A stretch of DNA of 64,000 nt from the NCBI GenBank assembly GCA_026004875.1, contig BPJZ01000014.1, positions 1-64,000 of the forward strand, in the 5' to 3' direction. A program made the position numbers and the translations under genes. Each line of letters opens with the position of its first letter. Position 1 is the stretch's first letter. The notes below the pieces were generated by a model, which did not search any database, was not told where the DNA came from, and saw nothing but the letters and a program-made list of their open reading frames with translations. Shown here in pieces: positions 45,375 to 56,600 of the stretch. Source of the stretch: Candidatus Poribacteria bacterium. Lineage in GTDB: Bacteria; Poribacteria; WGA-4E; GCA-2687025.

Positions 45375-46739
45375 CTAGATGCCCTCATGAAGGAGCTCCC
45401 CCTCCAAAGCTGCTGAGGCTTCGCGCGCCCGTTCTGGCCGCACCCACAGCAGGAGCAACATTCCCAGCAGGAAGAAGACGATCACAAACAGAATCGCCTG
45501 CCGAAACGATCCGGTCAGGTGGCGGACGGTCGCTAACGCGATCGGGCCGCCGATCGCAGAAAACTTGGCAAAGACGGAATAAAATCCGTAAAACTCCGCC
45601 GACGCCCGTTCAGGGATCATCACTGCGTACAACGACCGGCTGAGCGCCTGCGAGCCGCCAAGCACAATCCCCACCAGCGCCCCCAGCACCATATAGTGAA
45701 CTGCCGTTGTGATCCAGTAGGCGGAGACGACTACGCCGGTCCAACCCACCAGGGCAACGAGGATCGCCGCCTTTGCACCGATCCGATCGGCCAACTGCCC
45801 GAAAGCGACCGCACCCCCCATCGCGATAAACTGGATCATCAACAGCGTGGCCATCAATACCGGCGCGCCAAGCTGAAGCTCCTGCCTGCCGTACATCGTC
45901 GCCATGGAGATCACGGTCTGAATGCCGTCGTTGTAGACCATAAAGGCCAACAGAAAGAACGTCAGGTCGCGCAGCCGCCGAACCTGGAGGGTAGTCCTCC
46001 AGACCCGCCGGAATCCCAGCCGAGCGTACCCCGTTAACGAAGGCTTGGCGCCCTTCGCCGGAGAACCTGAAGAGGCCCCTGGCTCCCGGAGGAGAAAGGC
46101 CGTAACTAGTGCAAACCCTCCCCACCAGAGCGCCGCGGAGGCCATCGCGATCCGAGCGGCCGCCGGCTCGCTCAACCCGAAGCGCTCGTGAAAGGAGATC
46201 AACACCAGCGAGAGCGCAAAGTGAAGCCCACCCCCCAGATAACCGTAAGCAAACCCCCGACTGGAAAGCCGATCCTCCGACCCCGGCGGAGCGATCAGCG
46301 GTAAGAAGGCGTCGTAAAAGACGTTCGCACCAACAAAACCGATCTGGGAGAGAAGGAACAGACCGGCCGTCCAAAGGACCGCTCCGGCCCCTGCAGTGCC
46401 GAGCAAGGCGGTGGCCACAGCGCCGGTGTAACAGAAGATCAGAAGCATCCGCTTCCGAGCGTTGGCGAAATCGGCGACGGCCCCCAGGACGGGGGCCGTC
46501 GCAAAGACCACCAACGCCGACAAGCCGACCATCCACCCCCAGAGCGTCTCCGCCGCAAAGGCGCGGCCAAAAAAGACCGCTCCCCCCTGAGGAACCACGA
46601 CACTGGCAAAATAGATCGGCAACACAGCGGCGACGATCGTCGTCGCGTAGGCCGAATTGGCCCAGTCGTACATCACCCACCCCAAGAGGACCCGCCGGTC
46701 CCCTCGGACTCCCTGGACGGAAGCGTCACCCTTCGCCAT
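45375..46739 (-). CDS. MFS transporter, UMF1/Atg22-like
   Basis: 454 residues with twelve predicted membrane spans. WVMYDWANSAYATTI near the start, GYLGGGLHFALSLV mid-protein and the GSQALSRSLYAVMIPE block near 385 are typical of UMF1-type permeases. Solute unknown, perhaps amino acids or sugars. Start at ATG 46739, 14 bases inside the preceding gene. Last gene of a Gfo/Idh - dienelactone hydrolase - MFS operon. Confidence 0.87.
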   Translation of the reverse strand: MAKGDASVQGVRGDRRVLLGWVMYDWANSAYATTIVAAVLPIYFASVVVPQGGAVFFGRAFAAETLWGWMVGLSALVVFATAPVLGAVADFANARKRMLLIFCYTGAVATALLGTAGAGAVLWTAGLFLLSQIGFVGANVFYDAFLPLIAPPGSEDRLSSRGFAYGYLGGGLHFALSLVLISFHERFGLSEPAAARIAMASAALWWGGFALVTAFLLREPGASSGSPAKGAKPSLTGYARLGFRRVWRTTLQVRRLRDLTFFLLAFMVYNDGIQTVISMATMYGRQELQLGAPVLMATLLMIQFIAMGGAVAFGQLADRIGAKAAILVALVGWTGVVVSAYWITTAVHYMVLGALVGIVLGGSQALSRSLYAVMIPERASAEFYGFYSVFAKFSAIGGPIALATVRHLTGSFRQAILFVIVFFLLGMLLLLWVRPERAREASAALEGELLHEGI

Positions 46740-47514
46740 GCTGCAGCGTCCGGGCGAAGAAAGTGTCGATCCGCGCCCAGGCGTCGGCGGCGTCCTGCTC
46801 GCGGTAGCCACCCTGGTTGTTCGGGTTCATGAACGCATGGCCGGCATCGGGATAGACGTGTACTTCCACGTCCTTCCCCAGCTCCTGGAGGGTCGCTTCA
46901 AAGCGGCGGACGCCCTCGACCGGGATACCTCGATCTTGGCCGCCAAAGATCCCCAACACCGACGCCCGAATGTTGTCAAGCAACGAGCGGTCCTCCGTCA
47001 GCCGTCCGTAGCAGATGACCGCCGCCCGCAGTTCGGGGATGGAGATCGCCGCGTCTAGCGCGTAACCGCCGCCCATGCACCAACCGATCACCCCGATCCG
47101 TTCTGGGTTCACGTCGGGCCGGGAGGTAAGATAGTCGAAGGCCGCGCGCAGGTCCCGAAGGGCGCGATCCCGCGGCAGGCCGCGCGAGAGCTCGTGCGCC
47201 TCGTCTCGATCCGAAGCGCTCCGCCCCCGGTACAGGTCCACCGCCAAAGCAACGTACCCGTGCCGCGCGAAGCGCTCGGCGTTCTCCCGAACCCAGGGCA
47301 CCAGACCCCACCATTCGTGAATGACGATGATCGCGGGCAGCCGCCCCTCTCCGTCGGCGGGATGGGCCAGATAGCCGGTGACCTGCTCCTCTCCGCTGGG
47401 ATAAACGACCTCCTGGGCGAGAATCGCATGCTCTTCTTCCCCCCGGGCCACGACGGGGGCGCTCCCCGCTCCCACAACGAGCACTCCTAAGGCGATCCAC
47501 AGCATCTCCCGCAT
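46726..47514 (-). CDS. secreted dienelactone hydrolase family protein
   Basis: 262 residues with a signal peptide (MREMLWIALGVLVVGAGSA). Catalytic Cys in GWCMGGG, Asp in GGQDRGIP and His in DAGHAFMNP, with Glu in IHEWWG as in true dienelactone hydrolases. It hydrolyses a lactone or ester outside the cytoplasm. Lies 38 bases after the Gfo/Idh gene; overlaps the MFS start. Confidence 0.88.
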   Translation of the reverse strand: MREMLWIALGVLVVGAGSAPVVARGEEEHAILAQEVVYPSGEEQVTGYLAHPADGEGRLPAIIVIHEWWGLVPWVRENAERFARHGYVALAVDLYRGRSASDRDEAHELSRGLPRDRALRDLRAAFDYLTSRPDVNPERIGVIGWCMGGGYALDAAISIPELRAAVICYGRLTEDRSLLDNIRASVLGIFGGQDRGIPVEGVRRFEATLQELGKDVEVHVYPDAGHAFMNPNNQGGYREQDAADAWARIDTFFARTLQHGEG

Positions 47515-47552
47515 CTGAAGCCTCCTCTTGGTGATCGGTAAAGAGAGCGCGC

Positions 47553-48575
47553 CTATTCGTTCACCAGAACAGGGCCGCCAACTTCCAGGGAACGATTTGC
47601 GGCCAGCGTCACACGGATGGCGTTCACGCCGTCGTCGTAGGTGGCCTTGACCAGAGACCGGTCGCCGGTCCGGACGGCCTGGATGAAGGCATAACTTTCA
47701 ATCTTAAAGATGTCCGGCTCCCCGGGAATGCGCTCCTCCGATTGGCCGCCCTCTCGAAGGATTCGGACCGAATGCTCCCAACCAGTAAAAAGGGCCGTCG
47801 TCTCGTTGGCGTAGACACTCAGGGAGACACCGCCCCCTCCCCCGTTCGAGGAACAGCTCGACCAGAGGTTGGCAACTGCGTTGTTGGGAAAGCGCAGGTT
47901 CACAACCATCGCGTCCTCGATGTTGTAATGAGGAGCGGTGCCTCGGTTCAGGCCGCGCGCGCCGTAGGCGTGCACTTCGACCGGCAGACCGACCAGCCAG
48001 TTCACCAGGTCCACCGTATGGGTTACCTGCTCGTGGAACTGGCCTCCACTCCGTTCCTTGACCGGCCACCAGGAGCCGATACCGGCCCCCGGCTGCCGCC
48101 GTCCCCGTGGCGTCCGTCCGATCCACCCACCCAGCGTCAGGATCGCCGGATCCTCCTGAAGCAGCTCTCGGACCTTCTGAACCCCCTGACGATAACGGTT
48201 CATGTAGCCCGCAGCGGTCAGCAGGCCCTTTTCCTTCGCCCCGGCCTGAATCTCCAGCGCCCGCTTGAGGTCCAGGTCGACCGGCTTCTCGACGAAGAAG
48301 GGAATCCCCGCCTCAACGGCCAAGAACTCCGGACCGTGCGCAAAAGGCGGCAGCACAAAATAGGCCGCGTCCAACTCGACGCGTTGGAACATCTCCTGAG
48401 CATCCGAAAAGGTTTGAGTTTGGGGACCTCCGTAGGTGTTCCGGACGTACTCTAAACGTTCCGGGTTTAAGTCGCAGAAGGCGACGAGGTCCACTTCCGG
48501 ATGTTCAGCCAACGCCTTGATGTGGTTCTCCGCCATACCGCCACAGCCGACAAATCCGACGCGCGTGTTTGCCAT
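47553..48575 (-). CDS. Gfo/Idh/MocA family oxidoreductase
   Basis: 340 residues. VGFVGCGGMAENHIKAL at the start, VEKPVDLD, AGYMNRYRQG and GGQFHEQVTHTVDLVNW, all matching the protein at 25683-26681 block for block, so the two are recent paralogues. Probable NAD(P)-dependent sugar dehydrogenase. Opens the operon that continues with a dienelactone hydrolase, suggesting oxidation to a lactone then hydrolysis, and an MFS transporter. Confidence 0.9.
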   Translation of the reverse strand: MANTRVGFVGCGGMAENHIKALAEHPEVDLVAFCDLNPERLEYVRNTYGGPQTQTFSDAQEMFQRVELDAAYFVLPPFAHGPEFLAVEAGIPFFVEKPVDLDLKRALEIQAGAKEKGLLTAAGYMNRYRQGVQKVRELLQEDPAILTLGGWIGRTPRGRRQPGAGIGSWWPVKERSGGQFHEQVTHTVDLVNWLVGLPVEVHAYGARGLNRGTAPHYNIEDAMVVNLRFPNNAVANLWSSCSSNGGGGGVSLSVYANETTALFTGWEHSVRILREGGQSEERIPGEPDIFKIESYAFIQAVRTGDRSLVKATYDDGVNAIRVTLAANRSLEVGGPVLVNE

Positions 48576-48842
48576 CGAGGACTTCCTTTCTCAACCGGAT
48601 GAGGAGAGCCGCTCTTGACGCTTGGGTCAGAGTTTGGGATTACTTTACGCAGCGGACAGCCCGGAGAGGGCGTCCTAACGTCGGCTCTCCGAGGACTCCG
48701 TTTGCAACCAAAACGCTCACCGAGCCAGTATACCATGATCAGAAAGCGCGGAACATCAACGGGACAGGCCCCCGAAGACGAGATGCCCTTAACAGACGGC
48801 ATCAGGCCTCAAGCACTCCTTCTAACCTAAGGAGCACGCACG
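48576..48842. promoter_or_regulatory. divergent intergenic region between Gfo/Idh gene and tolC-like gene
   Basis: 267 bases. Plus strand: TTGACG (48615-48620), 17-base spacer, GATTAC (48638-48643), a possible distal promoter. Minus strand: a TATACT -10-like box (complement of AGTATA 48727-48732) without a clear -35. Nothing else recognised; the small frames here look like noise. Confidence 0.35.
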
Positions 48843-50287
48843 GTGAACAGACGGTGGCAGCGCACGGAGTTTGTGACGATTGCACTGATGGCTGTCATTG
48901 GCTTCTCTCAGGCTCAGGAACCGGAGAGCACCCCTCCCGAGGCGATGACCCTTCAGGAGGCGATCGAGTTTGCCATAGCGCATCATCCCCAGGTGAAGAT
49001 CGCCGAAGAGACGGTGGTCCAGGCGAAGGCGAACCTTACCCGGGCGATCGGAGCGCTGCTCCCTCAGCTCACGCTGAACGGTTCGTTTACCTACAACGGA
49101 AAGCTGCCGCGGCAGGTGCTGGACTTTGGAGGGGAGTTCCCCTTTGGCGGCGGAGGTGATCAAGAGGCCGAACCGCCCGCAGAAGGAGAGGAGCCCCCAC
49201 TCGAAGACCAGGAAGGGCCGGTCGTCGAGGCCCCGGAAACGCGGAATGGAGGACCGATTCGAAATTGAGCTAGGGACCCATCGCAACTGGATGGGTTCGG
49301 CCCAACTCCGCCAAACGCTGTTCACCTGGGGGCGGGCGCTGAACGCCTATCGGCAATTTCAGCTCCAGCACCGGGCGGCGGAGTTCGCACTGGAACGGGC
49401 CAAGCAGACGGTCGCCCTTCAGGTTCAAGAGGCCTTCTATGGGGTCCTGTTGGCCCGAACGGTCGTGGAGGTAAGCCAGGCCGCCGTGGAGCAAGCCCAG
49501 CGCCGCCTCGACGTCGCCCAAAAGCGCTACGAAGCGGGCACGACGACCCGCTTGGAGGTCCTTCAGGCACAAGTAGGTCTTTCCACAGCTCAGGCCCAGC
49601 GGATCCGCGCCGAAAATGCCCTCCAGATCGCCAAGCAGGGGTTTGTCCTGGCGCTGGGTTTGGCCCCAAACAATCGGGTGGAGGCGATCGGCAACCTAGA
49701 GCCGATCGCCTTTGAAGGCGAGCTGAACCCGTTGATCGAGAAGGCGCTTTTGAGCCGTCCCGATCTCCGGGAGGCCCTTTATCGCGACGAGGCCAACCGG
49801 TACTTGATCAAGATCGCTGCCGCGGGGAACAAGCCGATCGTCGCGGCAACGGCGACCTGGGCCTGGACCGACACCGAGCGCCAAAACCCTCAAAACACCT
49901 GGTCGGTCGGAGTAGGGATCAACTTCCCGATCTTCGACGGCGTCGCCACGCGCGCCCAAAAGCGCCAGGCGGAGGCCGCTAAGCGACAGAGCGAGCAGGG
50001 ACTGAGCATGCTCAAGTCCGGAATCGTCTTTGAAGTACAGCGGGCTTACCGAAGCTTTATTGAGGCGCAAACGCTTCTGGAGGCCCAAGCGGACGCGCTT
50101 TCCCAGGCTGAAGAGGCGTTGCGGATCGCAAACCTCTCCTTTGCTAACGGCGTCATTACCGGTGTCGAGCTGGCCGAAGCGGAGCTTGGGACGAACCCAG
50201 GTCCAGATGTCCTATAATCAGGCGCTTCACGACGCACTGGTCGCCTTCGCGCGCCTGGAGTACGCCGTTGGAACGCGATTGCGTTGA
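48843..50287 (+). CDS. tolC: TolC-family outer-membrane efflux protein, two one-base insertions (GTG start)
   Basis: 480 residues after removal of one A near 49245 and one G at 50188-50190. Signal peptide ([24 protein letters not shown]), [24 protein letters not shown] as the first helix, then two repeats of coiled-coil plus short strands and the ending [22 protein letters not shown]. Forms the trimeric outer-membrane exit duct of export systems. AAGGAG 8 bases before GTG 48843. An acidic stretch (residues about 105-135) is an unusual insertion. Presence indicates a diderm envelope. Confidence 0.87.
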
Positions 50288-51466
50288 GCGCAACGCTTCA
50301 GAACTCAGCGGGTAATGACCCCGAAGGGACCCTGACCGACCGTTTGAGGGCTGAAGCGCATCGGTTGGGGTTCGAGGCCGTCGGCATCGCTCCGGCGGAG
50401 CCTCCGCCACACGCGCCGTTCCTGTGGGAATGGCTTCGGCGCGGCTATCACGGGGAGATGGCCTACGTAGCCCGCCATCCGGAGCGCAGGAGCGACCCTC
50501 GGCGACTGCTCCCTGGGGCCAGAAGCGTCGTCTGTGTGCTCCACCGCTACCGGACCCAGGAGCCGCCGCCGGAAGCGGCCTCCGACCCGCAACGTGGGCG
50601 AATCGCCCGCTACGCTTGGGGACGTGACTACCACCGGGTGATTCAAAAGCGGCTGCGCCGCCTGGCCCGTTGGCTCGAAGAGAACGCCCCGACACCGGTT
50701 CAATCCCGCGTCTTTGTGGACGCCGGTCCACTGTTGGAGCGCGACCTGGCCGCCCGCGCAGGATTAGGATGGATTGGCAAGCACACGCTCCTGCTGAACC
50801 GCCGGGACGGCTCTTACTTCTTCTTGGGGGAGATCGTCACGACCGCCGCTCTTCGGTACGACGCTCCGACGACCGACCATTGTGGCAGTTGCACCGCCTG
50901 CTTGGAGGCATGCCCAACGGGGGCGTTTCCGGAGCCGTACGTTTTGGACGCCCGCCGATGCATCTCCTACCTGACGATCGAACTTCGCGGACCGATTCCG
51001 GCGGGAGCTGCGTCCGCAGATGCAAAACTGGGTCTTTGGCTGCGACATCTGCCAGGAGGCCTGTCCCTGGAACCGAAAGGCGGCGCGGAGCCAAGAGCCG
51101 GACTATCGCCCGCGGATCGGCACCGTCTCTCCGAGCTTAGAGGAGCTGCTCAGTCTGAGCGAAGAGGCCTTTCGGGAGCGATTTCAGGGGACTCCTCTAA
51201 TGCGGGCCAAGCGAAGCGGCCTCCTCCGGAACGCCGCCGTTGCACTAGGCAACTCCGGCGATCCCTCGGCCCTTCCGATCCTCAAGAAGGCCCTGGAGGA
51301 TCCGGAGCCGCTCGTTCGAGGACATGCTGCCTGGGCAATTGGGCAGATCGGCGGACCGGAGGCTCAAGCGCTCTTGGAGGCCGCTCAGTCCCAGGAGAGC
51401 GATCCGAGCGTTCTGGAGGAGATCCAGGCGGCACTTCGAGAGATCGCCAGCCGATCTGCGGCCTGA
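50284..51466 (+). CDS. queG: epoxyqueuosine reductase, one-base insertion
   Basis: 393 residues after removing one G at 51000-51001. Corrinoid-binding N-terminal domain ([13 protein letters not shown] near 35, [27 protein letters not shown]), then two 4Fe-4S motifs [16 protein letters not shown] and [11 protein letters not shown], and C-terminal HEAT-like repeats. Converts epoxyqueuosine to queuosine in tRNA. A TTG start at 50284 that overlaps the tolC-like stop (TTGA) is the best I see, and its ribosome site is weak. The break lies between the two iron-sulfur clusters. Confidence 0.93.
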
Positions 51467-51467
51467 G

Positions 51468-52451
51468 TCACGGGCTCTCGGAGCGACGAATCACCTCCCG
51501 GACAACGTAGATCGGCTTGTCCTGCGATTCATGATAGGTCCGGGTCATCAGCTCCCCCAGCAGCCCCATCGAGATGAACTGAACACCCACCAGGATCAAA
51601 AGAATCCCCAAAAGGAGCATCGGCAGCCGCTGGAGGAGCGAGTAACGCTCCGGCGCGACGAACTTCCCCACCGAGAGCCAAGCGCAGATCAGAAACCCTA
51701 AGAAACCCGTGTACAGCCCGATCCTACCAAAGACCTGAATCGGGCGGGTGGAAAACCCCATCAGAAAGCGGATTGTAATCAGGTCCAGCAACACCCGAAT
51801 CGTTCGAGAAAGGCCGTACTTCGAGCGTCCCCAAGTCCGAGGACGATGGTTGACCGGCAGCTCGGTAATCCGGGCCCCAACCCAGTGAGCTAAGGCGGGG
51901 ATGAAACGGTGAAGCTCGCCATAAAGCCGGATGTTTTCGACCACCTCGCGCCGATAGGCTTTTAACGTACAGCCAAAGTCGTGGATCGGAACACCCGTCA
52001 TCCGACGGATGAGCCGGTTAGCCAGCCAGGAAGGCACTTTGCGGAGGAAAAAGCCGTCTTGGCGCCGTTTTCTCCAACCGCTGACCAGATCGTACCCCTC
52101 GTTCAGCTTCTCAACCAGCCGTTCGATGTCTGCTGGATCGTTTTGAAGATCGGCGTCCAGCGTCACCAACACTTGCCCTTGGGCGTAATCGAAGCCGGCG
52201 CTAAGCGCCGCTGTCTGGCCGAAGTTGCGCCGGAAGCGGATCACGGTGACCGAAGGGTCCGACTCGGCGATCTCATCCAGCACCCGGTCGGAGCCGTCGG
52301 TCGAGCCGTCGTCCACGTAAAGCACCTCTGAGCGGTACCGAAGCCGGTCCAAGGCCGCACGAATCTGACGGTGAAGCTCCGGCAAGTTCCCGGACTCGTT
52401 GTAGACCGGCACGATAACGGACAGCTCGATCGGCTTTTCGTCCCTGTCCAC
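51468..52451 (-). CDS. glycosyltransferase family 2, polyprenyl-phosphate type (GTG start)
   Basis: 327 residues. GT2 domain with [32 protein letters not shown] and metal DxD in [10 protein letters not shown], then a C-terminal pair of membrane spans (about 230-255 and 265-300). Resembles dolichol/undecaprenyl-phosphate mannose or glucose synthases that make lipid-linked sugar donors. GTG 52451 follows GAGGAG at 8 bases. Divergent from moxR; ends 1 base past queG, convergent. Confidence 0.9.
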   Translation of the reverse strand: MDRDEKPIELSVIVPVYNESGNLPELHRQIRAALDRLRYRSEVLYVDDGSTDGSDRVLDEIAESDPSVTVIRFRRNFGQTAALSAGFDYAQGQVLVTLDADLQNDPADIERLVEKLNEGYDLVSGWRKRRQDGFFLRKVPSWLANRLIRRMTGVPIHDFGCTLKAYRREVVENIRLYGELHRFIPALAHWVGARITELPVNHRPRTWGRSKYGLSRTIRVLLDLITIRFLMGFSTRPIQVFGRIGLYTGFLGFLICAWLSVGKFVAPERYSLLQRLPMLLLGILLILVGVQFISMGLLGELMTRTYHESQDKPIYVVREVIRRSESP

Positions 52452-52565
52452 GATGGGGGCTCCTCGGTTGCCGACGTTGAGGATCAAGCAGAAGCTTACG
52501 CGATTCTGCAGCAGGAGACAAACCGGGGACGAAGCGCTCTTGAGGTGCTCGACCGCTCGTCCCAT

Positions 52566-52594
52566 TTGACCTGTAGGGTTGGGGCCGGTACACT
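52566..52594 (+). promoter_or_regulatory. sigma-70-type promoter of moxR
   Basis: TTGACC (52566-52571), 17-base spacer, TACACT (52589-52594). Identical hexamers and spacing to the mdh promoter at 44212. It lies inside the 5' end of the leftward glycosyltransferase region but upstream of its start. Confidence 0.65.
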
Positions 52595-52634
52595 CCTCGT
52601 AGCAGCAAAAGCCATCGGGCAGAGGAGAACGACG

Positions 52635-53651
52635 TTGGCCCAGGAGACCGTTTCTGCCAACCTAGAAGCTGAGTTGGCCTTCTTCGCAGAGGTCCGCACA
52701 CGACTGCTCAAAGAGCTTCACAAAGTCATCGTCGGTCAGGACGCCGTCATTAACGAGCTCTTGATCGCCCTGGTCTCGCGGGGCCATGCGCTGTTGATCG
52801 GCGTTCCGGGACTGGCCAAGACGCTGTTGATCAGCTCGCTAGCCCAAGCACTCGACTTGAAGTTCAGCCGGATTCAGTTCACCCCGGACCTGATGCCGAC
52901 CGACATCATCGGCACCGACATTCTCCAGGACGATCCGGAGACGGGCCGACGGCACTTTCAGTTTTTGAAGGGGCCGATCTTCGCCAACATCGTTCTCGCC
53001 GATGAAATCAACCGAACGCCACCCAAGACCCAAGCCGCCCTCCTCCAGGCGATGCAGGAGCGCAAAGTCACCGCCGGGGGCACTACCTACCCGTTGGACT
53101 CCCCCTTCTTTGTACTAGCGACTCAGAACCCCATCGAACAGGAGGGCACCTACCCACTCCCTGAGGCTCAGCTAGATCGCTTTATGTTCAGCATCTACCT
53201 GGACTATCCCACGCCGGAGGAGGAGAAGGAGATCGTTCTGACCACCACCTCGGCGTTGGAGCCGGAACTGGAGCCGGTGCTCGGTAAAGAGGAGATCGAA
53301 CGGGTTCAACGCTTGGTGCGGAGGGTTCCGGTCCCGGACTACGTGGTGGAGTACGCCGTCCGCCTGGTGGGGGCGAGTCGGCCTTCTAGTAGTCTAGCGC
53401 CGGACTTTGTGCGCCAGTGGGTGGCCTGGGGGGCCGGTCCTCGCGCCTCGCAGTATCTGGTGCTGGGGGCAAAGGCCCGGGCCCTGCTCCACGGCCGCAG
53501 CCACGCTACCGAAGAGGACGTTCAGGCCGTCGCCATGCCGGTCCTCCGCCATCGAGTGCTGGTGAACTTTAACGCCGAAGCCGACGGAATCGACAGCGGA
53601 GAGATCGTCCGGCGGCTCCTCAAGAGCGTGCCGGTTCCCCATCACCAATAG
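52635..53651 (+). CDS. MoxR-family AAA+ ATPase (TTG start)
   Basis: 338 residues. P-loop [10 protein letters not shown], Walker [22 protein letters not shown], sensor [22 protein letters not shown], the MoxR signature. These act as chaperones for maturation of enzymes or complexes, usually beside DUF58/VWA genes; none follows here. TTG 52635 chosen because AGGAGAA sits 5 bases upstream, and earlier in-frame codons lie before the promoter. Confidence 0.9.
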   Translation: MAQETVSANLEAELAFFAEVRTRLLKELHKVIVGQDAVINELLIALVSRGHALLIGVPGLAKTLLISSLAQALDLKFSRIQFTPDLMPTDIIGTDILQDDPETGRRHFQFLKGPIFANIVLADEINRTPPKTQAALLQAMQERKVTAGGTTYPLDSPFFVLATQNPIEQEGTYPLPEAQLDRFMFSIYLDYPTPEEEKEIVLTTTSALEPELEPVLGKEEIERVQRLVRRVPVPDYVVEYAVRLVGASRPSSSLAPDFVRQWVAWGAGPRASQYLVLGAKARALLHGRSHATEEDVQAVAMPVLRHRVLVNFNAEADGIDSGEIVRRLLKSVPVPHHQ

Positions 53652-53663
53652 CGGAAGGCCGCC

Positions 53664-56600
53664 CTACTTCCAGCGCGTCTGATAGGTGCGGAGGTACTCC
53701 CGAATCGCCGGCGTATCGGGATACCGCTCGCCCTCGGGATAGGGATAGGCGCTCATCCCGTGAAACGGGAGCGGCTCCACCGTCCACGGATAGGCCGTGT
53801 AGAAGTCCATATCCTTACAAAAGCCGTCGGTGTGCAGCAGGTAGCTTCGCGTCCACCCCTCCGGGACCGGCGGCAGCCGATCCACCGAAAAGGCTAACCG
53901 CACCTCCTCCCCCCGCCCGAAGATCACATAACGATCGTCGGCGGCCTTGAGCAGTTCGCGCACGTCCCCAAAGCGTGTGTATCGTCCTCGCTGAATCTTA
54001 AAGGGCACGCTCCGTTCAACGCTGTGATAGTCATAAAGGCGTGGAAGACGTCCGTCCGGACTGTATTCGCGCGGATAACCGAGATAGCCCAGCTCCGCCC
54101 GATCGGCGGAGAGCCGATGAACCCGCTGGAGCCCTTCCCCCAGGTCCTCTGCAAGGAAGACCTCATCCAGATAGATTTCCAGGTTGGTCCGCAGCCGAAA
54201 GATGGGCCGCTCCGGATCGAACCACTCGGTGAGGTCCAACGTCATCATTTTGGGCATGCCGGCCGGATAACCGGCATCCTGGATCACCTCTCGCCAAGCG
54301 CCAGAAGCGTCGAGCACGTCCACGTGGAGGCCGCGCCCCTGAAGCCCCTCTTGATAGGCCGCGTAGACCAGATGCGAGTAAGGGTACTCGATCCATCCGT
54401 AGAGGAAGAGCACCTTTCGACGGTCGGGGCTCCAAGCTTGGTCAACACCGCTGAAGTCGAGCACCCAGGAGGCCTCCCCGTCCAAGAACCCAAGATAACG
54501 CGGGTGCCGTTCCAACGGTGGATAGAGGCGATCCCGACGGAGGAGGGCTTCCAGCACGTCGCGGCCCTGGCCGTCCACAGCCCGGCGGGGATAGATCGGC
54601 GTTTGATAAAGGTAGATCCGTTCGGAGGGAAGTTCTCCGTTCAGGGCGAAGCGCTCCTCTGGATAGAGGCTCGTTCCCTCCGGATGGTCCACCGCCAGGA
54701 GGGTGACCTCATCCAGGTAGGCCACCTCTTCCATCGGTTCGGCGACGCTGAAAAGTAAAAAGCCGTCTTTGGGACGCACTTCGCCGGGTTCCAACTTGAT
54801 CCGCTCGGTGGGGTCCGGCTGCCCGTACCGCCCCGGCGCGACGAAGAACCCGACGCCGCCCACGCCTAGAAAATCGGTGATGAAGCGGTACCGTTCGCCG
54901 TCCCAGGCAAAAAGCACCGGACAGGAGGAGGCCTTCCGCTGCACCTCCTCGATCTCAACCCGTTGGTTGGCGGGAAGCAGGAGCTCCGATTGAATCACCG
55001 CGTTCGGCCAAACAATCCGAACGTAATCGGCGTGATCCTTTCCGTCCAAGCCCAAAGCGATCTCTGGGCTAGCCGCTCCGTACCGGTTGGCGATCATGAA
55101 CTGCTCAAGGCGCTGCCAGAGGCTCCCGGCCTTCACTTCGACGGTAGCACCGTAACCGGAGCGGTTGGCCATCGTCCCGCGGAGAGCCAGCCGCAGCCAA
55201 CGGTTCGGCTCCGGACCGATGGTCAGGAATCCGCTCAGCCCAGAACGGCCCGCGCCGATCAGGTCGGTGTCGCCGTCCCCGTCCAGGTCCAGCGCAAAAA
55301 GACGAGCGCTACTCTCCTGACGACCCGACTCCAGACGAAACCGTCCCCGTCCGTCGTTCCGGAGAAGCTGGAGCGGGGCTGTCCAGAGCACGTCCAAGTC
55401 GGAATCGTTGTCGGCGTCCAGGACAAGCCCGCCTCCGCTTGAAATCTGCCCTTCCCAGAGATGAACGCGAAAGGTGCCGTCCCCCTTGTTTTCGCAATAG
55501 CGCAGCGCCCCGTCCCGATAACGGAGGAACAGGTCGGTGTCCTCGTCTCGATCAAAGTCGCCGCTGAGCGCCTGAACCGCACCGATCGCTTCGGGGAGCC
55601 CCGACCGAGCCGATCCGTCGCTCCATCGGTTCATCCGCTCGTTGAAGAACAGGTACGGCCGGCCCACACCGGTCAAAAGCAGTAGATCCACGTCCAGATC
55701 GCCGTCAAAGTCGGCTAGCACCAGATCGTTCATTTCCGAATAAGGCTTTAAAAGACCGGAGTCTCCAGCAATCTCCGCGAAGGTCCCATCCCCCCGGTTC
55801 TGCCAAAGCTGGAGCGCTCCTTCCCAGAGGACGATCAGGTCGAGGTCGCTATCGTGGTCCGCGTCCACCCAAGCGGCAGCGACCCACGGAAGGATGGGGG
55901 CCTGTAGTCCCGCCGGACCGGTGACCTCCTTCAACCGACCCCCCTCTTGGCGGTAGAGACGAAGGAGCCCCCGTCCGAAGAGGGCCAGATCCGGCGTGCC
56001 GTCGTTGTCCCAGTCGCCAAAAAGCGCGCTCTGAGGAGGTATCTCACCGGTGGGGAGCGTTTCAAAGAGCGAAAAACCCTCCGGCGTTCGACGGAGCAGC
56101 CCTAGCGCCCAGCGCTCCTCCCCCCGAGCCAGGGGAACCGCCAGCTCCAGAACGTCGTCGCCGTCCAGGTCGGCTCCAGCAACGACGCCCTCGGCCGGGC
56201 GGAACTCCGACCCGTTCAGCCCAGTGATCGGGTAGTCTTGACGCTCCCAGGCGAGGGGGAAGTCCTCCTCAGCGGGGGCGTCTGGAGCAGGAGGAAAGAC
56301 CCGAATCACCTCAGCGTAGGGCCCCATCTCGGTATAGACGATTGCTCGCTTGACGCCAACGCCGGCGGCATCCAGCCGGCGGAACAGCTCAAGCCGCTCC
56401 ATGGCGGCCTCTCGCTCGCCCAGTCGGATGAGCGCCTGCGCCAGGGAGTAATGGGCCGAAAGCAGATAAGGGTTCTGCTGAAGGGCTTGCTGAAAGTAGT
56501 CCCGCGCGGTCTGTGCCTCGCCCTTTTGAAGAGCGATCGCGCCGAGAAAGTAAAGAGCGTCGGCGCTGTCTGGGTCGCGGCGGAGCACCTCGCGAAAGTG

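Noticed and set aside
48569-49159. 196-residue rightward frame over the tolC start
   Set aside because: Shadow of the tolC-like gene in another frame; no motif.
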